A stretch of 18,323 nucleotides of DNA from Chrysochromulina tobinii (taxonomy: Eukaryota > Haptophyta > Prymnesiales > Chrysochromulinaceae), in assembly GCA_001275005.1 (NCBI GenBank), contig JWZX01002082.1, positions 1-18,323 of the forward strand, written 5' to 3'. Positions 9,369 to 16,689 of the stretch are shown here, piece by piece; within the stretch, counting starts at the first letter, position 1, and each line of letters opens with the position of its first letter. The notes under the pieces are model-generated. The model made no database searches and had not been told where the DNA came from. It was given only the letters and a program-made list of their open reading frames with translations. The translations under genes were made by a program, and so were the position numbers.

Positions 9369-9545
9369 TGGGCTACACATTAGCTAGAGACCGGTAAAAA
9401 GGGAGCCGGGACACACACGGGACTCACGGGGACACACGCCACAAGCGGGGACCGGATCACACAGACTCGAACCTCACAACCATCCCAACCCACCAACGCA
9501 CCCGCACGCACGACCTCGCCGCTCGCGACGACCGAATCGCGAATC
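9114..9545. repeat. Imperfect inverted repeat with ~150-bp arms
   Basis: The left arm, about 9114-9265, and the right arm, about 9391-9545, are reverse complements with gaps. Best parts: GGTTGTGAGGTTCG (9169) against CGAACCTCACAACC (9469-9482); GTGTGTGTCCCGGCTCCC (9232) against GGGAGCCGGGACACACAC (9401-9418); TTTTTACCG against CGGTAAAAA; TTCGGTCGTCG against CGACGACCGAA. The ~125-base centre holds blocks A' and B'. It could be an inverted duplication or a MITE-like non-autonomous element; I see no transposase. Confidence 0.75.
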
Positions 9546-9955
9546 CGCGGCTGACGCGGTCTGCCTCGGTCTGGTTTCTTTCTAACTAATGCAATTGTGA
9601 ATTGACAGTATATCCATCTAAATGAATGTTGATGTTCAATGATCAATATCGGACTTTCGAGCATCGAGCGACGGAAGCGGCTCACGTCACCGCACACAAG
9701 AGACCAGTCGTGACCTCGTGTGTCGACGTGTGGTCCGGATTTCGTTTCGATTGATCACATCGTCGACATGGATCCAAACACGCTCAGATGCTGCTACGAT
9801 GCCTCGCCCCCAGGCGCCAGCAATGGGAGCGCGAGACGGTTCGGACAAGTAGACCCACTTCGGACGAGAAGCGTTCGGACAAGACCGAAAATGCATCCTC
9901 ACGTGATCTCGTCGTGAGCCGTCCCATATCATGTTGAAGAATCTTGAGGACGTAC

Positions 9956-12900
9956 TCATGTTGACGAATCTTGAGACGCGAGGCTCGCAAGGCGCTGCAT
10001 GGAGGTTTTTCCGCCCTTAGTTCGGCGCACCAAGCCGCTGACGCTGCCGGCCGCCGCGCCGTACTCCGACGCCGACGAGGAGGAAGCGTTCTGAGCGCTC
10101 GCAATCAACTCTTCAACGCGCCTTGCACTGACCCTCCTGGCGGCCTTCTTTCTGGATTGGCGACGAATCTCGGCGGCGAGCTCAGCCGGTCGGTAGCCCT
10201 TCTCAACGACGCAGTCGACGTACGGAAGCTTTCGCATCTCCTCCTGCGCCACGCACGACGCCATCGGACAGGTATATATATGCAATCAGGGGCACTCAGT
10301 GTCACTCGGAGGCACTCAGAGACACTGGGGAGCAGTCGGCTCACCTGCTCTTCTCGCGACGCGGGGCAATCATGGGTAATCATGAGTAATCAGAGGCGCT
10401 AAGAGGCACTCGGGGGCCTTCAGTGGTACTCAGGCGCACTCGTTGGCAATCAGCTCACCTGCATCTCCCGCGACGAAGCCGTCACAACGCACGCATACCC
10501 GTCGTACCCCGCTTCCGCCGCGCGTCGCAGCAGCTCTATCCCGTCAATCTCGGGGTGGCCGAGATGATTATCAACGAAGAGGACGTCCGCGGGCCGAATC
10601 GGCTGTCCAAATTAGGAAACGATCCGAATAAGAAACACCACATCTCAGTGGCAATCAAGGGTACTCAGTGGCAATCCAGGGTACTCAAGTGGGGATCATC
10701 AGAGGCCCTCCGAGGCAATCAGAGTGGCGATTAGTGGCCATCACACCTGCCCGGCAGGTAGCAGCTCAAGAGTCGTCACGTCACGTCGTCCCATAGCGAC
10801 ATCCACAAACACATCGAGCTCCGCCGCACTCGCGCCCATCGCCCCCGAGCGCGCACGGTCCTGACGAGGACGGCAATTACATGCAGAGGTCATCAGAGGC
10901 ACTCAGACGCCAACAGGGGCCAGCTGAGAGAGGCCGTCCAATGCAATCCTAGCCGATCAGTCGCAATCAGTCACACTCAGACGCCCTCAGTCGCTCACCG
11001 CGCCCAGCGCATGCTCAAAGAAGATGGTGTGTGCAATCCGGAGGAACGCGTCGTCATCGATGGCGATACACACGAGTGGCGTGACGAGTGGATCCGACGT
11101 CGGAGTGGACGAGGTCGAACTGACGTCGTCTGCATTAGGGAGACGCGCCGTTGTGAGCATGGGCTCCTTTGACGGAACTTCAGCGGAGCAGTTGCGGAGC
11201 GCCGTCATGGGCACTCCTTCGGTCACGGCGGCAGTTGAGGCGTCGGGGTGGACTCCAAGTCGCATCATCCCCAAGGTGGTCGAGTGGTCAGGTTCAAAGG
11301 AATGGCTCGTCGAGGGCGTCTCTCCCTGTGGGGATTCGGGAAGGGGAGGTTGGGCGCCGTGGTGAGCACTTGCATGTGCGAGGAGGTGCGACGGTCAGAG
11401 CGCCATGCTGAGCGCGCCGTGCTGAGCTCACCTTCTTGGAGTCGGAAGGGGAGTCGCAGGTAGAACCGCAAGTGGAGCTGAAAGGCTTTGGTGACTCGTC
11501 ATTCGTGGGGAGGAGCGCATGGAACGACGTGTGCCCGGAGCCGTCGGGCTCGGTGGAAAGCGAGCTCATCCACGCACGCCCACCTGCCGCCGCGCACGCC
11601 TTCGCGACCGAGTCTAGACCAACACCATCACTCAAGGCCGACGCGCAATGCGCCTTAAACCCAGGCTCGAAGATGCGGCGACACTGCGGAGCGAGGGTGC
11701 AATCAGTCGCAACTGGAGTGTCAATCAGACGCAATCACTGACCAATCGCGCACCTGCGTAGGCGTGAGCGGCGCGACCCCAGCTCGATTCTGATTGCAGA
11801 TTGCAATGTGAAGGAACTGATCGCCCGGGACGGCGCCCTTGGGAATGAAGCCGAGGCAGCCGGTGCTCGATTTTTCTCCGTGCGCCAACGACTCGGCGGA
11901 CGCCTCGGCGGCGGTTACGGCGGCGGCCTCGATGGTGGCCTCCGTCGCTGTCTCTATCGAGATGCTGACGCGGATCTTCGAGGGGTGGAGGGCGCCGTGG
12001 TGAGCATATGGGCGCCGCGGTGAGCGCTTGCATGCGAAAGGGAGGAGGAGGGGCGAGCTCTGGGCGCCGCGGTGAGCGCTTGCATGCGAAGGGGAGGAGG
12101 AGGGGCGAGCTCTGGGGCAGCCTGGGGGCGGACCTTGGTGTGTGGCTCGCGGTACTTGAATGCATTCGACGCGGCCTCCTCGATCACCTGATGAGGGATG
12201 CCATCAGAATGCACTCAGAGGTGCAATCAGAGGCCATCAGAGATGCAATCCATGCAATCAGAGGCCATCAGAGATGCAATCCATGCAATCAGAGGCCATC
12301 AGAGATGCAATCCATGCGATCAGAGGCCATCAGAGGTGAGGTTCGAAGCCGGCTGCTCGAGGACAATATTGAGCACGTTCTTGTCGACGAGCACACGCTG
12401 CGAGCAGCTCAGGATGAGCTCGGAGTCGAGATGATGGAAGATTTTGGAGAGCTCGTGCTCCAGATCGCATTCCCACAGCATCGTCGCATACGTATTCGCC
12501 TCGAGCTGCACGAAGACCTGATGATGGGCGCAATCAAGGAAGCCCTGAAGATGGGCGTAATCAGGGAAGTCCTGATGATGGGCGCAATCAAGAAAGCCCT
12601 GAAGATGGGCGTAATCAGGGAAGTCCTGATGATGGGCGTAATCAAGGAGGCCCTGATGACGGGCGCAATCAGGAAAGCCCTGATGACGGGCGCAATCAGG
12701 AAAGCCGGATGATGGGCGCAATCAAGAGGCCATCTGAGTCGACGAGAGAAGGGATGCCTTTAGAGGCCAACGAGGAGGCCTGGGCCGCAATCAGATGCAA
12801 TCAGATGCAATCAAGGGTCATCGCCTTTAGAGGCCAACGAGGAGGCCTGGGCCGCAATCGCACCTGCCGCCGATGCACCCAATCGATCACAGTCTCGAGC

Positions 12901-14102
12901 TGTTCCGCAATCAGATGCAATCAAGGGTCATCCGATGCATTCACACCTGCCGCCGATGCACCCAATCGATCACAGTCTCGAGCTGTTCCGCAATCATCTT
13001 CAGATGGGCATCGTGCCGCTTCAGCATGCTTGTCATACTCTGCTGCGCCGTCTGCTGCTGCTGATGCTGCTGCGTCTGCGTCTGCGTCTGAGTCTGCGGC
13101 TGCGGCTGCGGCTGCGGCTGCGGCGGCGACTCTTGCCGTGTTTGCAGCCCATTAAGGCCGTGGCTGCTGGGCGACATTGGTGGAAGCAGCCGCTCCTCTC
13201 GAAACGCCTGATGAGGGACGCAATCATTCACCATCAGAGAAGCAATCAGTGAACCTCAGAGAAGCAATCAGTGGCCATCAGAGAGGCCATCCGTGAACAC
13301 CAGAGAGGCACAGGATGAGGTCCTCAGTCGCACTCGGTCGCAATCTCACCTGACGCAGCAGCCACACTAGCTGTAGCGACGCCCCGACTTTGCTCTTGAT
13401 CAGATGGTTCAGTCGGCTGTCTGCGCCGCGCTCTGCCGCGAGGATGTTGCGAGCGCCCTCCGCCCTGGCCGCTCGTGCTTGGTGATAGAGGATCTGGACG
13501 TGCGTTTGGAAGTAGGCGTCACGATGGAGCTTGTCGATGATGAACCCAGCGAGCTGGCCGATGACCATTGCCGAGATCATGCAGATCGTCTCGGTCGGCC
13601 GTCCCGCCTCGCTGAACGGGGCTGCCATGATGAAGACCAGCGCCATGGAGACGCTCCACACCATTTGATGTGCCACGGAGACGACGAGGAGCCAAAACGC
13701 AACGCACGTGATCGACAAGAAGAGGGCGCTCGAGATGAGCAGCAGGAGCGGGAGGCGCGAGCTGTCGTCATCAATGGGGAGCATCAGTGAGATGATGCCC
13801 AGCAACCCTTCGAAGGCGATCGCTCGACTCAGGTATAGGTGTGCTCGCATTACTTGGCCTGCCGCCATCAGTCGACGAGCGCAGACGCAGCCAAGAAGCG
13901 CTGGGAATCCCAAGCCGACGGGAATCGGCAACCATATGTATTGACTCATCACCGGCGCATAGGTGCAGCCGATGTTCGACGCACAGAAGAGCATCAAGCC
14001 GGTTATGACGACACTGTCGCAGGACTTGGCGAAACGCTCGAGGCGGTAGTCGACGTCACCTACGGCCCCGATGGCCTCCTCATCGTCGAGCTCATCAACC
14101 AT
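9956..14102 (-). CDS. Membrane-bound hybrid histidine kinase, 10 exons
   Basis: Exons: 13350-14102, 12947-13207, 12365-12517, 12134-12187, 11754-11975, 11432-11683, 10999-11325, 10747-10860, 10459-10602, 9956-10243; all nine introns are phase 0; 855 residues. Exon 1 gives about six transmembrane segments (residues ~25-205), then a helix with SRLNHLIKSKVG, where His233 is the likely phospho-acceptor. A Gln/Pro/Thr-rich linker follows (~268-300). The ATPase part shows an N box (VIEEAASNAFKYRE, Asn397), a degenerate G1 (NQNRAG), an F box (IFEPGF, 485-490) and G2 (SDGVGLDSV, 499-507). The receiver has the acidic pocket DDD (655-657), phospho-acceptor Asp723 (LFVDNHLG), Thr753 and Lys775 (VVEKGY). 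Role: membrane sensor of unknown signal with internal phosphorelay. Start ATG at 14102. G1 lacks the usual DxGxG, so activity is less certain. Known family: hybrid kinases are common in protists and algae. Confidence 0.85.
10244..10458 (-). repeat. Kinase intron 9 with an extra copy of the donor junction
   Basis: Exon 9 ends TCGTCGCGGGAGATGCAG and is followed by GTGAGCTGATTG. A diverged copy, GCGTCGCGAGAAGAGCAG then GTGAGCCGACTG, lies about 110 nt further into the intron (around 10331-10363). Between are GATTGCC/GAGTGCC-type short repeats. The acceptor GTGGCGCAG|GAGGAG (10244) restores the receiver reading EEMRKLPYVDCVVEK. Confidence 0.75.
11326..11376 (-). mobile_element. Diverged introner-like copy at the 3' end of kinase intron 6
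   Basis: On the gene strand it reads ACATGCAAGTGCTCACCACG, GCGCCCAACC and finally GAATCCCCACAG, which is the acceptor of intron 6 (11326-11431). It matches the P4H-intron element except for a ~13-nt expansion of its pyrimidine-rich part. The intron also holds two more short relatives (GGCGCGCTCAGCATGGCGC). Confidence 0.7.
11991..12112 (-). mobile_element. Tandem introner-like copies in kinase intron 4
   Basis: Two tandem units of 52 and 51 nt (12010-12061, 12062-12112) each contain GCATGCAAGCGCTCACCGCG on the gene strand plus a Ser/Pro-codon-like CCTCCTCC tract. A third partial copy (TGCTCACCACGGCGCCC) is at 11990-12006. Intron 4 (11976-12133) uses donor ACCAAG|GTCCGC and acceptor CTCGAAG|ATCCGC, so here the element is internal rather than forming the acceptor. 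Confidence 0.7.
12188..12364 (-). repeat. Kinase intron 3: starts with a copy of the next exon, plus ~31-nt repeat
   Basis: The intron begins GTCCTCGAGCAGCCGGCTTC and exon 4 begins GTGATCGAGGAGGCCGCGTC, 17 of 24 bases alike over the aligned stretch, so a diverged duplicate of the exon start forms the donor. About 12230-12325 holds three units with GGCCTCTGATTGCATGGATT. The acceptor is CCCTCATCAG (12188). The join gives NVLNI-VIEEAASNAFKYR, an intact N box. Confidence 0.75.
12518..12946 (-). repeat. Kinase intron 2 (429 bp): acceptor-junction satellite and duplicated exon end
   Basis: Near the acceptor, 12518-12718 is a ~30-nt tandem array whose unit (TTGCGCCCATCATCAG then GGACTTCC) copies the real junction TTGCGCCCATCATCAG|GTCTTCGTG. 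Near the donor, the last 50 bases of exon 2 plus GTG are repeated exactly (12861-12913 = 12944-12996, 53 nt). A third duplication of 37 nt lies at 12756-12792 and 12823-12859. Frame supports the first donor (12946) and last acceptor (12518): WVHRRQ-VFVQLEANT. Confidence 0.8.
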
Positions 14103-14258
14103 TTTCTTCCTTTCTCGGAAAATTCACGTTTACCTCAACGTCGAGCTCATCATTTTCAGTTCTTCACGTGATGTTTTACCAGTATGCATGGAGGATGGAT
14201 CAGACATGGATAATGCCCCACCCCCCTATTCAAAATAACCCCGCAGGTCTTTCAAGAT
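14103..14258. other. Short gap between P4H 3' end and kinase 5' end
   Basis: 156 bases that must hold the P4H 3' UTR and the kinase promoter, since both genes run on the - strand. GAGCTCATCA and the words around it near 14088 recur at 14143. No TATA box or poly(A) signal is convincing. Confidence 0.5.
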
Positions 14259-16406
14259 TCAAACGCCCTCCCGCCCCCTGTTGCTCCAATACTCCCAATT
14301 CTTCTCGGCGGTGACCCCCTCGCGGTACCACATTGTCGCGATCCATTTCTTGCCTTCATGCAGCGGGCAGCCGGTATGTTCAGTGTGCCCATTGTCCATG
14401 GGCACCCCCGGCTTCGCGTCGCTGGCGTTGAAGAAGTATCCAAAAAAGAGCATCTGCTTGCGCTTGGGTACGACCTTGAGGCCTACGCGTGTGAAGAGTG
14501 TGTAGCCGCCGCGCTCGGCGATGGTGCAATAGGTGAGGCTGGAGGCCACTCTGGATCCGAGGGTGTACGCGTTACCGCGGCACTCGCCATCACAGTGGGG
14601 TCGATACTGGTCACCTGTGGGGAAAGGACGCCGTGGTGAGCGCTTGCATGCACACTCGCCATCACAGTGGGGTCGGTACTGGTCACCGTCGTCCTTGTAG
14701 TAGACGGCGTTGATGGGCTCCTGCCCAGCACCTTCCTGTACATCGTACCCAGCAATGGTCAGGGCAATTAAGAGGGCAATCAGGGCTCATCAACGGTCAT
14801 CACCTGTACATCGTACCCAGCAACCTCGCGCGCAAAGGCGAACTTGCGCCGACACACGCGCGTAATGGGATGCTCCTCCCACTCGAAGTCGGGCACCTGT
14901 GGGGAGAGGACGCCGTGGTGAGCACTTGCATGCTGGGGTGGTATCTGCGAGAGGAGCCTCAAGGCGGGCACCTGTGGGGAAAGGACGCCGTGGTGAGCGC
15001 TTACATGCGCACACTCGCGTGATTGGAGTACCTTCCACTCCTAATCGGGCACCTTGCCGAAGCAGGCCATTCGAGGCCTTCAGAGGCCATCAGAGGCGAT
15101 CAGAGGCCAACAGAGGTCATCAGAGGGCAGCAGAGGCCATTAGAGGCCAGGTTCGCACCATGTTGACAGAGTCGCCAATTAGGCAGGCCATCAGAGGCCA
15201 TCAGAGGCCATTAGAGGGCATCGGTCGCACCATGTTGACCGAGTACGATCGGCGCCAATTTGAGAAGCCGCCGCCGCCCACCTGTGGGGAGAGGACGCCG
15301 TGGTGAGCGCTTGCATGCACACTCGCCAATTGGAGAAGCCTCCGCCGCGCACCACGGAACGGCCCATGCGTGGCATCGTGTAGTCGAGCATATAGTCACA
15401 CTCGGACTCGTCGACGAAGTCGTCGACGAGATACACTGGAGGTGACTCGCGCAGCACGTGCACCTGATGAGGGAAGCAATCCGATGTCATCGGATGCAAT
15501 CAGAGGTCATCAGCGGGCCGTGCAACTGATGAGGGAGGCAATTAGAGAGGCAATCAGGGAGGCAATCAGCACGTGCACCGAATGAGGGATGCGGCCCATT
15601 AGCACTCGGGCGTCTGCAATCAGCGGCCCATCAGCAGCGGTCCCTCATCAGGACTCAATCACCGTCAGCTCGTGAGGACGTGTCCATGTGCGCTCAGCCC
15701 GCGCCTCGGTGCTGCAATTGGTCAAATGCAACTTGTGCCATGCATGCCAGCCGCTCGCGGCGGTCTGACCGTCGGCGAGGCTCTTGAACATCATGTTGTG
15801 CGTCGCCTCCGGACCGCGGGCTGCGTCGTCGGCCTGGAAGGTGAACGCCAGGCAATGCATGTCAGCCGCGCACACCTCTCGCGCCTCCCGCTCGGTCAAC
15901 AACTTCGTGTACAGGTCGTTACCCGCCGGAAGGAAGCCCGGATGGTACTTGAACCCATCGGCCTTGGTGGCATCGTCGCCGTCGCTCCTCGCCGCGCCGA
16001 TGCCGTCGGTCGCGGCGCAAGGGTCGACTGGCTTGTACGTCCACACGAAGCTGCGCACCGGCTGCGAGCCGCCATCGGCCACCTCGCACGAAAAGTTGCG
16101 CATCAAGTTCATGAGCTCGTCGGAGTTGGCCGAGACGTGTCCGCCGGGGAGCAGCCGTTCCAGCTCGTCCTCTCTTAGGTCCTCGAAAGGAAACGCGCGG
16201 CCCTCGGCCTTCCACATCGCCTCCTTCGCACGCAGGTTGGTGATCACGCAGCTGATCCATTCAACGCCGAGAGAGTTGTTGAGCGAGGCGCGGCAGTCCT
16301 CGGCAGCCTCGGCGAGCACGCGCTCGCGGCCGAGGCGCCGCGCCTCGGTCATCCCGAAGAGCGAGCCGAAGGCGGGCACGAGGGCAGGAATCGCGACCCC
16401 AAGCAT
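14259..16406 (-). CDS. Prolyl 4-hydroxylase-like 2OG-Fe(II) dioxygenase, 6 exons
   Basis: Exons: 15663-16406, 15353-15463, 15231-15281, 14804-14896, 14687-14735, 14259-14614; 467 residues. The C-terminal half is a prolyl 4-hydroxylase catalytic domain: VYLVDDFVDESECDYML at its start, iron ligands His356 and Asp358 in YRPHCDGE, distal His429 in EHTGCPLHEGKKW, and Lys439 for 2-oxoglutarate, spaced as in the family. It would hydroxylate prolyl residues using oxygen, 2-oxoglutarate and Fe(II). The N-terminus (MLGVAIPALVPAFGSLFGM) is hydrophobic and may be a signal peptide or anchor, fitting an ER/Golgi enzyme. Residues ~60-240 hold Cys-containing sequence with CAADMHCLAFTFQ and WHAWHK, reminiscent of PAN/apple-type modules (inference). 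The ATG at 16406 is the first in a long frame. Introns 2, 3 and 5 contain the introner-like element. Confidence 0.85.
14581..14686 (-). mobile_element. P4H intron 5 (14615-14686): introner-like element plus 34-nt direct repeat
   Basis: The 72-bp intron is exactly a 34-nt copy of the next exon's start (14653-14686, against 14581-14614; one mismatch) plus a 38-nt element (14615-14652). The copy begins GTGACCAGTA and supplies the donor; the element ends CTTTCCCCACAG and supplies the acceptor. The duplicated host sequence encodes the iron-binding motif DQYRPHCDGE, so either copy could once have been the exon. Confidence 0.85.
14736..14803 (-). other. P4H intron 4, 68 bp, bounded by a 21-nt repeat of the exon end
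   Basis: Exon 4 ends GTTGCTGGGTACGATGTACA+G, and the intron ends ATTGCTGGGTACGATGTACA+G (20 of 21 identical), so the acceptor AG is a copy of the upstream exon's last bases. The middle is TGATGAGCCCTGATTGCCCT-type filler. The join is phase 0: GYDVQ-EGAGQEP. Confidence 0.85.
14853..15053 (-). mobile_element. P4H intron 3 (14897-15230): two introner-like copies and a diverged exon-start copy
   Basis: Elements at 14897-14933 and 14973-15009 both end CCCCACAG|GTGCCCG on the gene strand. Upstream, 15011-15053 is a roughly three-quarters identical copy of the exon 4 start (14853-14896) but carries a TAG after GTGCCCGAT. The frame therefore requires the last acceptor (14897), giving SVNM-VPDFEWEEHP. 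This looks like the intron 5 architecture, older and with a second element added. Confidence 0.75.
15060..15230 (-). repeat. Minisatellite and second donor copy in P4H intron 3
   Basis: GATGGCCTCT and variants fill 15068-15150 and 15185-15218. Between them, about 15148-15175, is a second copy of the exon 3 end and donor (GTCAACATGGTGCGA); the true one ends at 15231. The filler is in the sense orientation of the gene. Confidence 0.75.
15253..15352 (-). mobile_element. P4H intron 2 (15282-15352): introner-like element plus 29-nt direct repeat
   Basis: The 71-bp intron is a 29-nt copy of the exon 3 start (15324-15352 against 15253-15281; 26 of 29 identical) followed by a 42-nt element (15282-15323) whose core is 15282-15318. 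Donor GTG|GTGCGC comes from the host copy; acceptor CTCTCCCCACAG comes from the element. Join: GRSV-VGGGGFSNWRRSYS, phase 0. Without splicing, the duplicated peptide GGGFSNWR would appear twice. Confidence 0.85.
15464..15662 (-). repeat. P4H intron 1 with repeated acceptor-junction copies
   Basis: The true acceptor is CCCTCATCAG|GTGCACGTGCTG (15464). Two diverged copies lie upstream: CCCTCATCAGTTGCACGG around 15524-15540 and CCCTCATTCGGTGCACGTGC around 15570-15590. TGATTGCCTC and GATGGGCC filler fill the rest. The donor is ACG|GTGATTG at 15662 (phase 0). Confidence 0.8.
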
Positions 16407-16689
16407 AGAGTTCGAAATCTAAATCTAAATTGCTCCGTTCGTGAGAGCCCACGCATTGTACACATGATGTGATTGCGGTTGGCCACCCTTCATAGCTGAC
16501 CTGCACCCTTATCTGCGGCTCATTTTCGCGCTTGTTCGATTCGCCTTTCCTTTTTCGGGCATTTCCGAAACTCTCAAGTCTGATCGATCGCTTCGAGCTT
16601 TCTGTCGCAGGTGCCCTCTGTAGGCGCTCACGAGCCTTGGGGAGCTCGTCTCTTGAGCACCCGAGCACACCCTAGCTCAGTCGCAGCCC
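16407..16689. promoter_or_regulatory. Divergent intergenic region shared by two genes
   Basis: 283 bases separate the start codons of the P4H gene (- strand) and the rightmost gene (+ strand), so both promoters must lie here unless leaders are spliced. It lacks the intron-type repeats and is AT-richer than the flanking exons near 16415-16480 and 16515-16600. AAATCTAAATCTAAATT at 16416-16432 is a short tandem. I cannot assign a TATA box or initiator. Confidence 0.5.

Larger units (their letters stand above)
8570..9955. other. Intergenic region between kinase 3' end and channel 5' end
   Basis: About 1.4 kb with no convincing gene. It should hold the channel promoter and 5' leader (next to 8570) and the kinase 3' region (next to 9955). 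Visible structure is the direct duplication and inverted repeat listed separately. The stretch 9550-9700 is AT-richer than its surroundings. Short frames on both strands here are low-complexity and do not join to either gene. Confidence 0.6.

Noticed and set aside
9266-9390. Protein gene inside the inverted repeat
   Set aside because: Frames are short, low-complexity, and coincide with the repeated blocks A' and B'.
12872-13252. Leucine/arginine-rich and serine-rich + strand frames around 13030-13240
   Set aside because: They are antisense shadows of the kinase's Gln/Pro/Thr linker, which is in frame with conserved kinase sequence on both sides.
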